Source: Roseimaritima ulvae (GTDB taxonomy: Bacteria; Planctomycetota; Planctomycetia; Pirellulales; Pirellulaceae). Taken from it: a stretch of 64,000 nt of DNA. Position 1 is the first letter of the stretch. The number at the start of each line of letters is the position of its first letter. The stretch covers positions 2,480,001-2,544,000 of the forward strand of contig NZ_CP042914.1 in the NCBI RefSeq assembly GCF_008065135.1, read 5' to 3'. The position numbers were made by a program, and so were the translations under genes. Below are positions 1 through 8,399 of the stretch, piece after piece. The notes under the pieces are model-generated. The model ran no database searches and had not been told where the DNA came from. It saw only the letters and a list, made by a program, of their open reading frames with translations.

Positions 1-356
1 CCGAGGTGACCGCTCCGGAACCGCTGCAAGATGCCGTGCAAGCCGCGGGCAAAGCGGGCAAGGCTTTGACGCTGACGTACCTCCGTGCTGGTGAGTCGCA
101 AACGGTGGAGATCAAGCCGAAAAGGAATTTCACTATGCTCCGGCGTTTGCCTCAGGACCTCCGTGAACGCATCGCCCAAATCCGCTCCGGCGCCGATCGA
201 ATTATCGTGCTGGACGAAGACGTCGATGCGGACATCGCCAATTCGCTCGCAGACGATGATGACGCGTTGGACGACTTGCGTTCCGATGTCGAGTCGCTGA
301 AGGACGACGTTCGAGAGATCAAGGCGATGCTAAAGAAACTGAGCGAGCGCGAGTGA
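1..356 (+). CDS. C-terminal part of a PDZ-domain-like protein with acidic coiled-coil tail (5' truncated)
   Basis: The reading frame is open at the left window edge, so this is the 3' end of a longer gene; the GTG at 6 is probably internal. The first ~40 visible residues look like the end of a PDZ domain: a helix rich in Ala/Lys, then the strand LTLTYLRAGE and VEIKPKR, resembling the final strands of HtrA/RseP-type PDZ repeats. After a short basic linker comes a very acidic stretch (DDDDALDDL) and a heptad-like helix ending KAMLKKLSERE, a likely coiled coil. The function cannot be named without the missing part. A PDZ-containing exported protein is the inference. Confidence 0.6.
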   Translation, partial: EVTAPEPLQDAVQAAGKAGKALTLTYLRAGESQTVEIKPKRNFTMLRRLPQDLRERIAQIRSGADRIIVLDEDVDADIANSLADDDDALDDLRSDVESLKDDVREIKAMLKKLSERE

Positions 357-360
357 GTCA

Positions 361-449
361 GTAGGCCGGAACAAGCCGTGCGCCGTTCCGGCAGGGTGTT
401 GCCGTTTGATTGCCCATGCCGGAACAGCGCACGGCTTGTTCCGGCCTAC
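361..449. repeat. REPIN-like palindrome, family E (short-loop copy)
   Basis: Two inverted arms, GTAGGCCGGAACAAGCCGTG and its near-perfect reverse complement ending CGGCCTAC, enclose a short loop. The same arms with a different, longer loop bound the repeats that flank the transposase gene near 46.6-47.2 kb. The repeat starts immediately after the stop codon of the preceding gene. Confidence 0.75.
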
Positions 450-466
450 ATTGCTGTAATAAAACC

Positions 467-527
467 GTAGCATGGGAAAGCGGCCCGCGCGGCGAAGGCC
501 CATGCACTGGCCGGGGGCCCATACTAC
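467..527. repeat. Palindromic repeat, family F (GTAGCATGGG...GGGGGCCCAT type)
   Basis: Inverted arms built on GTAGCATGGG and GGGCCCATactac, diverged in the middle. Related copies lie at 8111-8257 and 10980-11060. It lies just past the end of the convergent SDR gene. Confidence 0.55.
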
Positions 528-532
528 TGTTA

Positions 533-1372
533 TCAGCCGATGCGGTGGTGGGTTTGCAGGCCGTCGTCGGCGTAGATCGTGCGGCCGCCGTCGACGGGGA
601 TCGCGGCGCCGGTGACAAAATCGTTCTCGATCAGAAACTGCACCGCATGGGCGACGTGCTGTGGCGTGCCAACGCGTTTGACCAACGTGCTGGCCGTCAC
701 TGCCGCACGCTTCTCTGCCGATAAATCATCGGCCAACAGCACCGGTCCGGGATGGATACAATTCACGCGCACGGCGCGGTTGCGTTCGGCGAACTCCACG
801 GCCAGCGACCGCGTCATGGTTTCGATGGCGCCTTTGCTGGGAAAGTACGCGGCGTGATCCAAATACGGCCGGACCAGTGCCCAGTCGCCGATGTTGATGA
901 TCACGCCACCGGTGGGCTGTTCGACCATCTGCAAGCCGGCGGCCTTAGCGGCCATGAAACTGCCCAGCGTGTTGATTTCGAAGTAACGCCGCAGATCGTC
1001 CGCCGTGACGTCTTCCAAACGCTTGGGGCTCCAGATCGCCGCGCTGTTGACCAATACGTCCAGCCGGCCAAAGGCGGTCACGGTTTCAGCCACGATCCGC
1101 TCGGCCACTCCGACGGCGGGCTCGCCAGCCGTTGCCGCCGAGCCTTCGGACGCATTCAAGTCGCCTTGCACAATCAACGTTTCGGTACCAGCCTCGCGAA
1201 GCTCGATTGCCGTCTGTTCGGCTTCGTCGATGCTTGAATTGGCATGCAAGACGATGCGACAGCCCAAGGCTGCCAGGTGTCGGGCGATGCCGTTGCCAAC
1301 ACGGGCGGCACCGCTGCCGGTAACCAGGGCGACCGGGTGGGGGTGAGCGAATAATTGCGGGATGGTGGGCAT
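533..1372 (-). CDS. SDR family oxidoreductase (pteridine-reductase/FolM-like)
   Basis: A 279-aa short-chain dehydrogenase with a Rossmann fold. The N-terminus carries a variant cofactor motif, TGSGAARVGNGIA; NSAA is the NNAG-equivalent Asn motif. The catalytic YxxxK is seen as YFPSK at about residue 185, and the C-terminus is the usual VDGGRTIY. The stretch GDWALVRPYLDH before the Tyr and the arrangement of the cofactor loop resemble pteridine reductases, but the substrate cannot be proven. The start lies only 6 bases after the stop of the UbiD-family gene, so the two are almost certainly cotranscribed with UbiD first. This reductase may act on the same aromatic or quinone-type metabolite, or simply share regulation. 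Confidence 0.85.
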   Translation of the reverse strand: MPTIPQLFAHPHPVALVTGSGAARVGNGIARHLAALGCRIVLHANSSIDEAEQTAIELREAGTETLIVQGDLNASEGSAATAGEPAVGVAERIVAETVTAFGRLDVLVNSAAIWSPKRLEDVTADDLRRYFEINTLGSFMAAKAAGLQMVEQPTGGVIINIGDWALVRPYLDHAAYFPSKGAIETMTRSLAVEFAERNRAVRVNCIHPGPVLLADDLSAEKRAAVTASTLVKRVGTPQHVAHAVQFLIENDFVTGAAIPVDGGRTIYADDGLQTHHRIG

Positions 1373-1378
1373 CGGGAA

Positions 1379-3235
1379 CTACAAGTATTTGGCTAGGGCG
1401 TCGCCGCGTGTGGCGCGGGCGTCGACCCGGCGGAGGGTTTCGGCATCTTCTATCAAGGGCGGCGCATGATGGGGTTTGCGGCGGGCGTCCAGCACCAACG
1501 ATCCGCGGCAGCCCCAGTGTTTGGCGACCGTTTCACTGCCGATACCGTAAACATCCGTGGCCGGGTTGCTGCGCGTAAAGCTGACCCACAACCAGTTGTT
1601 CAAGTTGGCTGCCGCAAAGTCCGCGTCGTCGCAGACCGTGATCCAGGGAAATTGATTGATCGGGTGGTCCGTGTCCAGGCCGTTGACAAACCGGTTCATG
1701 GCCCCGTTCGCGTCGGTAGCTTCGTCCGCGTTGGCACGGGAATACGGCGGGCCTGTGATCGCCAGGATGCCCGGTGCGACAACCTTCGGGTTGACAAAAC
1801 CATCGGGCAGACTGAAGTCCGGGGGCAGTTCCGTGGGCAAGGTACGTTTGACCGCACCGCTGGCGGCCAACACCAGTTTGGAGCCGCGGTTGAAGCCGCT
1901 GCCGCTGTAGTCCAACGTGTCGATGGTGGTTTGCGTCTGGAAGTGCAAGTCGCGTCGCCAATCGATTCGCCGCAGCAGGTGGGAAAGGAACGCTGGGATG
2001 TTATGGATGTCCAGTTGTTGATCGTCGGCTCCGTTGACGATCATCAAATATTTAGCCAGCGATAGTTGTCCGTTGCCAAGGATCGCGTTGGCTTGGGTTA
2101 ACAATTCCTGCGGCTGTTGTTCCTCCAAGTACGGCATGTAGCGTTCACTGCCGACGGCCAGCAACAGCGGATGGACTCCAGCGGCGTCGACGGCGTTCAC
2201 GGCTTGGACGCCGGGAATCACTGAAGGGATGATGGGTCCGGTCAGTTCATGGATCAGTTCGCCAAAGGTGGTGTCTTCCTGGGGCGGACGGCCGACGACG
2301 GTGAACGGCCAGATGGCGTCTTTGCGATGGTACACGTGACGAACACGAAGTACGGGAAAGGGATGTTCCAGGCTGTAATACCCCAGGTGATCCCCAAACG
2401 GACCTTCCGGCTTAGTGGTCGATAGCTGCACGTCGCCGACGATCGCAAAATCCGCATCGGCATAGGTGGGGGCCAAGTCGGAACTGCGGATCATGCCGAT
2501 GCGACGCCCGGCTAGCGCGCCGGCGAACGTCAATTCGCTGAGGCCCTCGGGCAGCGGCATCACGGCGGAAAGAGTCATAGCCGGGGCGCCGCCGACCGTG
2601 ACGGCCACCCGCAACGGTTGCTCCGATTCCATCGCCGCGCGATGATGCACGCCGATTCCACGGTGGATCTGGTAGTGCAATCCGACTTCGTGCTGCGGGT
2701 CGTAGTCGTTGCCGGAAAGCTGGACGCGATACATCCCCAGATTGGCTTGCATCAAGTTGTGTGGTTGCCGGGGATCGGCCGACAGGACTTGAGGCAGAGT
2801 GACAAAAGCCCCCCCATCGTCGGGCCAACATTTCAACTGCGGCAATTCGTCCAACCCACAACGCTGTGCCTGGACCGCCCCGCTGCGACAAAACCGCGGA
2901 AGCATCCGCAGGGCGGTCAGCGGAGCCGACTTGTAACGCCAGGGACGACGCGGCAGGGCTTGCGGGTCAAGCTTTAATTCGATCAGCCGCCGTACCGATT
3001 CGAGCGTATGGCGAAACAGGTAACGCGCCTGTTCGAGCGACCCAAACAGGTTGGAGACCATGGGAAACCGGCAGCCACGGACACGGCTGAACAACACTGC
3101 TGGTCCGCCGTTGGCGTACACGCGACGTTGGATTTCGGCCATCTCCAAGTTTGCGTCGACTTCGTCCGTACATTCCACCAACCAACCGCCACGGCGAAGG
3201 TCTTCGACGGCATCTCGGGTGCTGCGATGTTTCAT
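1379..3235 (-). CDS. UbiD family (de)carboxylase, prenylated-FMN dependent
   Basis: A 618-aa UbiD-type protein. The family signature is clear: PEGPFGDHLGYY supplies the Glu and Asp of the catalytic Glu-Arg-Glu/Asp set, and the segment around NLGMYRVQ and GLHYQIHRGIG matches the prenyl-FMN/metal-binding core. UbiD enzymes reversibly decarboxylate aromatic or alpha,beta-unsaturated acids with prenylated FMN and a divalent metal. The protein is longer than E. coli UbiD (about 500 aa), mostly in the N-terminal ~120 residues, which matches a subgroup common in planctomycetes. No UbiX flavin prenyltransferase lies in the window. First gene of a two-gene unit with the SDR downstream; divergent from the aminopeptidase. 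The substrate is unknown: menaquinone biosynthesis (MqnP/UbiD-like) and catabolic roles are both possible. Confidence 0.85.
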   Translation of the reverse strand: MKHRSTRDAVEDLRRGGWLVECTDEVDANLEMAEIQRRVYANGGPAVLFSRVRGCRFPMVSNLFGSLEQARYLFRHTLESVRRLIELKLDPQALPRRPWRYKSAPLTALRMLPRFCRSGAVQAQRCGLDELPQLKCWPDDGGAFVTLPQVLSADPRQPHNLMQANLGMYRVQLSGNDYDPQHEVGLHYQIHRGIGVHHRAAMESEQPLRVAVTVGGAPAMTLSAVMPLPEGLSELTFAGALAGRRIGMIRSSDLAPTYADADFAIVGDVQLSTTKPEGPFGDHLGYYSLEHPFPVLRVRHVYHRKDAIWPFTVVGRPPQEDTTFGELIHELTGPIIPSVIPGVQAVNAVDAAGVHPLLLAVGSERYMPYLEEQQPQELLTQANAILGNGQLSLAKYLMIVNGADDQQLDIHNIPAFLSHLLRRIDWRRDLHFQTQTTIDTLDYSGSGFNRGSKLVLAASGAVKRTLPTELPPDFSLPDGFVNPKVVAPGILAITGPPYSRANADEATDANGAMNRFVNGLDTDHPINQFPWITVCDDADFAAANLNNWLWVSFTRSNPATDVYGIGSETVAKHWGCRGSLVLDARRKPHHAPPLIEDAETLRRVDARATRGDALAKYL

Positions 3236-3437
3236 CAGGATGTTGACGGCGATTCAATGCGGGAGGCGAGTGGCGACGAAGGCGGGCGGCCGATGTAGTT
3301 ATGTTGGCAACCTGGATACGATACGATACTCGCCGGTAAACCCATATCGGTCGACGGCCGGCATTGTAGAACAAAACGGCCCCGCCGACATTGACTCATC
3401 ATTTTCGCATTTCACGAAAACGCCAACCTACTGACTC

Positions 3438-4895
3438 ATGAAATTAACAACGACCTGCGACCAGAAGTCCTGTGATTGTATCGTGCTGGGAATCGGACCC
3501 GAGGGGCAGTGGTCTGCCACGGCGGCTGACTTGGACACGCAATCCGGTGGGGCTCTGTCGCGCGGCGTGGCGACGGGAGACGTTTCCCAAAAACAAGGAG
3601 ACGCAACCCTGGTGCCGTTGCCCGGTTCCGCCGCCTTCGCCAGCGTGTTGTTAGTGGGCACCGGGCACGCGGAATCCAAAGACATCGATGCTCCGTTGGC
3701 GTATCGCATGGGCGCCACCGCGCTTCGCAAGCTGTCCGGTCGCCAGCGAGAAAAAGTGTGCGTGGAACTTGGGGCCGAACTGACCGACAGTGTGGCCGAA
3801 GCGTTGGTTGCCGGCGCGGTTGCCGGGACCGCCGGCCAGTCCTTGTATCACAGCGAAGCTCAATTGTTTCCGCCTCAGCTGGTCGCCTTTCTGGGAGTCT
3901 CGGAAGAGGCCCTGGTCGCCGGGCAAGCCATCGGCGAAGCGATCAACGCCACTCGCCGTTTGGTGAATGAACCGGGCAACGTGATCTATCCGGAAACCTT
4001 CGCCGAAGCCGCCACGGAAGTTGCCAAGCAGTGGGGACTGGAAATCGAAGTTTGGGACGAGCAGCGGCTGGAACAGGAAAACTGTCAGGCGATGTTGGCC
4101 GTGGGAAAGGGCTCCGTGCGGCCGCCGCGGTTGGTCAAGTTGACGTATCGCGGCAACCCCCAACAGACCACCCCGCCGATCGCTCTGGTGGGCAAAGGGG
4201 TAACCTTCGACAGCGGTGGTTTGTCGCTTAAACCCAGCGCGTCGATGCTGGACATGAAAATGGACATGGCTGGCGCGGGAACCGTGTTGGGAGTGATTCG
4301 CTGCCTGGCGGATTTAAAAGCCAACTGCAATGTGGTCGGCTATATGGGCTTGGCCGAAAACATGATCGACGGCAATAGCTATCGATTGGGCGACGTGGTC
4401 AAAACTCGCAGCGGCAAAACGGTTGAAATCCACAACACCGATGCCGAAGGTCGCGTCGTGTTGGCGGATGTGTTGGATGTGGCGGTCAAAGACGAACCGG
4501 CCGCGGTGGTGGATCTGGCCACCCTGACCGGCGCGTGTCTGGTGGCCCTGGGCGCCGATACGGTGGGATTGATGGGCAACGATCAAGAGCTGCAGCAAGA
4601 AATTCAGCAAGCCGCCGAGCAGCAGGGCGAGTGGGTCTGGCCCCTGCCGATGTATTCGTTCTTTGACGAGCAGGTGAAAAGCAAAGTCGCGGATTTGAAA
4701 AACGTCGGCGCCGGCCGCTGGGGCGGTGCGATCACGGCGGCCAAGTTCCTGGAAGCCTTTGTGGGTGACGCCAAGTGGTTGCACATGGATATCGCCGGCC
4801 CCGCCTTCGCCGAATCGCCCACGCCCGAACGGGATGCCGGCGCCACCGGGGCGATGGTGCGAACCCTGGTACACTGGTTGCGCAAGCGAAAGTAA
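3438..4895 (+). CDS. pepA: Leucyl aminopeptidase, peptidase family M17
   Basis: A cytosolic dizinc aminopeptidase of 485 aa that removes N-terminal residues from peptides. The family signature NTDAEGRVVLADVL is present near residue 335. The metal ligands and catalytic Lys lie in GKGVTFDSGGLSLKP and MKMDMAGA around residues 255-285. The N-terminal ~165 residues form the usual less conserved macrodomain-like part. The length is normal. It stands alone, in a 202-base divergent gap from the UbiD gene, and is followed by repeats rather than another gene. The ATG chosen has no strong Shine-Dalgarno, which is common in this phylum. Confidence 0.95.
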   Translation: MKLTTTCDQKSCDCIVLGIGPEGQWSATAADLDTQSGGALSRGVATGDVSQKQGDATLVPLPGSAAFASVLLVGTGHAESKDIDAPLAYRMGATALRKLSGRQREKVCVELGAELTDSVAEALVAGAVAGTAGQSLYHSEAQLFPPQLVAFLGVSEEALVAGQAIGEAINATRRLVNEPGNVIYPETFAEAATEVAKQWGLEIEVWDEQRLEQENCQAMLAVGKGSVRPPRLVKLTYRGNPQQTTPPIALVGKGVTFDSGGLSLKPSASMLDMKMDMAGAGTVLGVIRCLADLKANCNVVGYMGLAENMIDGNSYRLGDVVKTRSGKTVEIHNTDAEGRVVLADVLDVAVKDEPAAVVDLATLTGACLVALGADTVGLMGNDQELQQEIQQAAEQQGEWVWPLPMYSFFDEQVKSKVADLKNVGAGRWGGAITAAKFLEAFVGDAKWLHMDIAGPAFAESPTPERDAGATGAMVRTLVHWLRKRK

Positions 4896-4920
4896 AGCCA
4901 TTGCGTGTGGCGACATTTCC

Positions 4921-4947
4921 CGTAGCTACGCTCGCCAGAGCGTGGGG
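4921..4947. repeat. REP-like hairpin, family D (CGTAGCTACGCTCGCCAGAG)
   Basis: A short palindromic unit whose tip is GCTC-GCCA-GAGC. The same unit occurs at 12741-12770 and 51762-51788, and as part of the tandem array at 11059-11262. Confidence 0.7.
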
Positions 4948-4966
4948 ACAGAACGTCAAGCATCTT

Positions 4967-5035
4967 CGTAGCCGAAGTCGCCAGACTTTGGACTGCACGA
5001 GCTTAGCATCCAAACTCTGGCGAGTTCGGCTACGG
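4967..5035. repeat. REPIN, family B: two inverted REP hairpins
   Basis: The left unit reads GTAGCCGAAGTCGCCAGACT...GG, the right unit is its diverged inverse (CCAAACTCTGGCGAGTTCGG, then CTAC), separated by about 18 bases. Each unit folds on itself with a TGGC/GCCA loop. This uninterrupted copy is the reference for seeing that a MITE split the copy near 44.8-45.0 kb. Confidence 0.8.
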
Positions 5036-5105
5036 TGATCGCGTTTGAACCCCGCTGGCGTTTTGCTTGGCCATAAAACTTCAATTTCTCTTTTGAGTTG
5101 CCGGA

Positions 5106-6155
5106 ATGCGATTTCTCAAACAACACAAACTGACCTTGGGACTGCTTACGCTGACGCTGCTGGGCGTCTACGGCTGTGTCCCCAAGCCGGATGGGGAAGT
5201 GGTCGTGTATTCAGCCCTGGACCGTGAGTTCGCGGCACCGATCCTGAGCGCCTTCCATCGCGCCAGCGACAACCAGATCACCCCGATACCCAAATACGAC
5301 GTCGAATCCACCAAAACCATCGGCTTGGTAAACCGAATCATTGCCGAAGCCGACGCGCCGGTATGCGATGTGTTTTGGAACAATGAAATTTTACACACCG
5401 TACGCCTGCAGAAAAAAGGTTTGCTGCAAGCTCACGACTGGCCGGTGGGAAACAGTTGGCCGCCGTCGATGCAAGCCAGCGACAACACTTGGTGTGGCTT
5501 CGCCGCTCGCGGTCGAGTGTTATTGGTGAACACCAAATTGTTGCCCGACGAGCAGGAGTGGCCGCGGACGGTGGCGGAACTGGCCGACCCTCGCTGGCGT
5601 GACAAATGTGCGATCGCGCGACCGCTGTTCGGCACCACGGCCACGCATGCCGCCGTGCTGGACGTATCGATGGGCGAGCAAGCGGCCGAAGAGTTTTTCC
5701 GCAAAGTGGCTGACAATGCGACCGTGCTGTCGGGCAACAAGCAGGTGGCGCTGGCCGTCGCTTCCGGGCAGGTTGCCTGGGGACTGACCGATACCGACGA
5801 CGCGATCATCGAAAAAGATGACGAGATGCCGGTCGCGATCGTGTTTCCCGATCAGGCACCGGGCCAGCCCGGATGTTTGCGGATTCCCAACACCGTGGCG
5901 ATTCTGAAAAACGCCCCGCATGCGGAAGCCGCCAAACGTTTGGCCGACTATCTGATGAACGCCCAAACCGAAGACCGCCTGGCGATGGGAATCAGCTCGC
6001 AAATTCCCGTTTCCAAGGAAGCCACCGTTCGCCCGCATGTGCTGCCCGAAACGCCCGTGCGGTGGATGGACGTCGACTTCGAAGCCGCCGCGGATCGCTG
6101 GGAACAACTGGCTCCCAAACTGGAACAGATCTTCTCTGGCGAAACCGAATTCTAA
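5106..6155 (+). CDS. Ferric-iron-type ABC transporter substrate-binding lipoprotein
   Basis: A 349-aa extracytoplasmic solute-binding protein. The N-terminal signal peptide ends in a lipobox (LGVYGC, Cys about residue 24), so it is probably lipid-anchored. The mature part begins GEVVVYSALDREFAAPIL, the opening beta-alpha of the AfuA/FbpA class of type II periplasmic binding proteins; later FGTTATHAAVL, the SGNKQVALAVASGQVAWG segment and PNTVAILKNAPH fit the same class. These proteins carry Fe3+ or related ligands to an inner-membrane ABC importer. No cognate permease or ATPase is adjacent, so it is an orphan; the iron assignment comes from family resemblance only. Confidence 0.85.
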   Translation: MRFLKQHKLTLGLLTLTLLGVYGCVPKPDGEVVVYSALDREFAAPILSAFHRASDNQITPIPKYDVESTKTIGLVNRIIAEADAPVCDVFWNNEILHTVRLQKKGLLQAHDWPVGNSWPPSMQASDNTWCGFAARGRVLLVNTKLLPDEQEWPRTVAELADPRWRDKCAIARPLFGTTATHAAVLDVSMGEQAAEEFFRKVADNATVLSGNKQVALAVASGQVAWGLTDTDDAIIEKDDEMPVAIVFPDQAPGQPGCLRIPNTVAILKNAPHAEAAKRLADYLMNAQTEDRLAMGISSQIPVSKEATVRPHVLPETPVRWMDVDFEAAADRWEQLAPKLEQIFSGETEF

Positions 6156-6170
6156 CCGTAGCCGATCTCG

Positions 6171-6243
6171 CCCTCTCCTCGCTGACGCTCGACTCTCCCA
6201 GAGGGAGAGTGAAGTGAATCCGTCATTAATACGTTTCACGTCC
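6171..6243 (+). mobile_element. 73-bp derivative of the ~190-bp MITE (3' part only), inside a family B hairpin
   Basis: It carries the right-hand part of the MITE: the internal CTCTCCC-AGA-GGGAGAG hairpin and the right terminus ending TTTCACGTCCC. The left ~115 bases are missing. It separates GCCGATCTCG from CCAGAGATCGG, which together rebuild an intact family B hairpin like the one at 58696-58766. It therefore sits at the same loop position as the copy at 44801-44994, in the opposite orientation relative to the hairpin. Confidence 0.75.
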
Positions 6244-6312
6244 CCCAGAGATCGGACGGATCGTTAGGAAAGACGCCGACAGGTCCCCCGCGAGTCCTAC
6301 ATCAGACGCAGG

Positions 6313-6416
6313 ACGCTAGCCCACGGTTCCCTCCGCGGATGTTGCGCGCGGTAACCGGTCGCTAACGCGATTCGGCTGATGGGCCTATGGTTTGATCAGC
6401 CGTTGGGGCGCTAGCA
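6313..6416. repeat. Palindromic repeat, family G (GCTAGCCCACGG type), diverged
   Basis: Part of the 309-base non-coding gap at 6156-6464. Segments GGACGCTAGCCCACGGTTCC, GGTAACCGGTCGCTA and CGGCTGATG...CAGCCGTTGGGGCGCTAGC match the pieces of the better preserved copies at 36771-36938. A family B hairpin unit follows at 6436-6457, next to the end of the convergent peptidase gene. No gene is seen in the gap. Confidence 0.5.
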
Positions 6417-6435
6417 TGAACATCGATGGGTAAGC

Positions 6436-6457
6436 GTCCAAAGTCTGGCGACTTCGG
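6436..6457 (-). repeat. Single REP unit, family B, inverted
   Basis: GTCCAAAGTCTGGCGACTTC is the reverse complement of the family B unit. It lies just 3' of the stop codon of the minus-strand peptidase gene ending at 6465, a position where it could act as a transcript-end hairpin. Confidence 0.65.
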
Positions 6458-6464
6458 TTTCACC

Positions 6465-7616
6465 TTAGCGCCACTTGGTGGCGCGGGCGGGAACGGGCCA
6501 CACCGGCGAGGGCGCCATCCGTTGTTCGCCTTGCGGCTGAGCCACGACGTGTCGCGGAGTTGTGGGGGGGGCTGCGGACTGTGCCGCGGCGGGCTGGACG
6601 GCGGCCGTGGCCGCGGGGTTTTGGCCGGCCGCTTGATCGCGGCGACGCAGGTACCAGCTGTCGTCGGACGAAGCGGCCAAGGTGGCCGGGCCATCGACGC
6701 TGCGAGTGGGCTGGGACGCGGCCGGAATTTGAGGCGTGGGCCGCGGAGCGACGCCGGGTGCCGCACCGCCGGCCGCAGCCAGACGGATGTTCGACGGCGA
6801 ATCGCTGGGGCGATGTTTAACATACTGTTCCACCGCTCCGCTGCCGTCACTGACCCACTTCAGCCAGTAATGCTGCAGTTCGGCCAACGAGTCATAGCCA
6901 TAGTGTTCACGAACCGTGTCGGTCCAGCTGGGACGCTCGATGTATTTTTCCAGGAACTGAATAAACGTCCGCGGTCCTTGTTGTTCGATCAGGAACCGGC
7001 AGACCGAATAGCCCTGAGCGTACATGGGGTGGATATCGTCGGGATATTCACGCAACAGGAACAGTTTGTTCATGGCGATGCCGCGTTCGGTCCGCAGGAA
7101 ATTCCGCAGATGGGCTTCGTGTTTGGATTTTTCGGCTTCGTGTTCGACGATCGTGCACACGCCCTCGTCCGCCCAGCGAGGTAGCGGGCGGCCGAAATGG
7201 GTGGCCAGGATGGTGTGCGTGACTTCATGGGGCAGGACGCTATCGAGGATGCGTTCGGGCGTGCCCACGACTTCCATGCGAAAGTTCCGCACCGGTTGGA
7301 TGTCGTAATGCGTGACACCTTGAGCAGCCAATTGCGGCCCCGAAACGACTCTGATCGGACACGGGGACTGCCAGGGAGACAATTCATAGCCCAGCCAGTA
7401 GTCGGCCAGTTCGCTGCGATACTTTTCGGCGGCCTTGCCGACCGCTTGAGCTAGCTGAGGGTTGGGGGCACTGATGATAAAGTTCTGGGTGCGAACCGAG
7501 GCTTGGCCATAGGCTGCGGGACTGGCTCCCAACAGGCCGACGCCCACGGCGGCGAGCCAGATGAGGGTTGATAAAACGGTCGAAACGCCAGTCCGCAATT
7601 GGTTGGTCGCATCCAT
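6465..7616 (-). CDS. Exported HEXXH metallopeptidase-like protein (Peptidase_MA-like)
   Basis: A 383-aa protein with an N-terminal hydrophobic signal segment (residues ~18-38, ending AYGQA). A gluzincin-type zinc site is visible: HEVTH at about residue 150, followed by PRWADEGVCTIVEHE, where the Glu in WADEG is the likely third ligand. The domain resembles the peptidase MA family, predicted metalloproteases of unknown substrate. The C-terminal ~110 residues are Pro/Ala/Gln-rich, low in complexity and probably disordered. It stands alone. Activity is inferred from the motif only. Confidence 0.75.
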   Translation of the reverse strand: MDATNQLRTGVSTVLSTLIWLAAVGVGLLGASPAAYGQASVRTQNFIISAPNPQLAQAVGKAAEKYRSELADYWLGYELSPWQSPCPIRVVSGPQLAAQGVTHYDIQPVRNFRMEVVGTPERILDSVLPHEVTHTILATHFGRPLPRWADEGVCTIVEHEAEKSKHEAHLRNFLRTERGIAMNKLFLLREYPDDIHPMYAQGYSVCRFLIEQQGPRTFIQFLEKYIERPSWTDTVREHYGYDSLAELQHYWLKWVSDGSGAVEQYVKHRPSDSPSNIRLAAAGGAAPGVAPRPTPQIPAASQPTRSVDGPATLAASSDDSWYLRRRDQAAGQNPAATAAVQPAAAQSAAPPTTPRHVVAQPQGEQRMAPSPVWPVPARATKWR

Positions 7617-7846
7617 GCACCACCTCCAAGGGTATCCCTACGCCGATCTCTATTCAGGCGACATCTTTCGCCACGAGCGGAGTGTAGGGAAGTCGGCCAG
7701 CGGTCCCTAGAGCGTTTTGGCGGAATCCGCTCTCCCGCAACTCGGACGCTGCGGGGGGACGCCTCGTGGTGGCAACAAAAAACATGTTAAGATCGCTGCC
7801 TCGACGTGTTGTTTATTTTCTGGATTTATTTTGACCGGAACCACTG

Positions 7847-8101
7847 ATGATTGATGGAAATTTGCTAGCGATGCTGCGTTGCCCCGTCACCGGCCAATCG
7901 CTGTGCGAAGCCGAGGCGGAGTTGGTCGAGCGCTGCAATGCGGCGATTGCGGGCGGGGCGTTGCTGGACGCCGGTCAGCGTGAAGTCGATAGCCCGGTGG
8001 ATGGTTTGTTGGTCACCGCCGACGGGCAGTGGCTGTACCCGATTCGCGGCGAGATACCGACCCTGATCCCCGACTGGGCGATCGCCGCCGACGCCCTGTA
8101 G
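7847..8101 (+). CDS. Trm112-like / UPF0434 small protein
   Basis: An 84-aa protein of the Trm112p-like fold. LLAMLRCPVTGQSL at the N-terminus and YPIRGEIPTLIPDWA at the C-terminus are the two typical ends of the family. In the middle is a ~25-residue insertion relative to the E. coli YcaR type. Of the usual zinc-binding cysteines only the one in RCP is obvious, so metal binding is doubtful. In eukaryotes and archaea, Trm112 activates methyltransferases; the bacterial role is unclear. Confidence 0.8.
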   Translation: MIDGNLLAMLRCPVTGQSLCEAEAELVERCNAAIAGGALLDAGQREVDSPVDGLLVTADGQWLYPIRGEIPTLIPDWAIAADAL

Positions 8102-8110
8102 CATCGTTAA

Positions 8111-8257
8111 GTAGCATGGGCCCCTGGCCCGTGTGTTGGAATGCTGTGCTAGCTACACGGGCCGGGGGCCCATGCTACTTGGAAGCTGCAGCTACACGGG
8201 CCGGGGGCCCATGCTACTTGGAAGCTGCGGCTACACGGGCCGGGGGCTCATGCTACG
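8111..8257. repeat. Cluster of four family F half-units (GTAGCATGGGCC / GGGGGCCCATGCTAC)
   Basis: Four alternating or tandem palindromic units, each holding the pair of motifs GGGCC(CC)TGGCCCGTG or CACGGGCCGGGGGCCCATGC. The last three are direct repeats of about 46 bases (TACACGGGCCGGGGGCCCAT then GCTAC and GGAAGCTGC). They fill most of the 298-base gap between the Trm112-like gene and the epimerase gene. Confidence 0.75.
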
Positions 8258-8399
8258 TGGGAGCCGTGTGCGACAATTTACGGTGTTGGAACGGGCTTTC
8301 GCTAATACCGCCAAACCCGCTAAACTCCCCCGATTCGACTGGCTGTGGCCGGCTGCTATTTAGAGATTATCTGTATCACTGCATGGAGGACTGTACATC

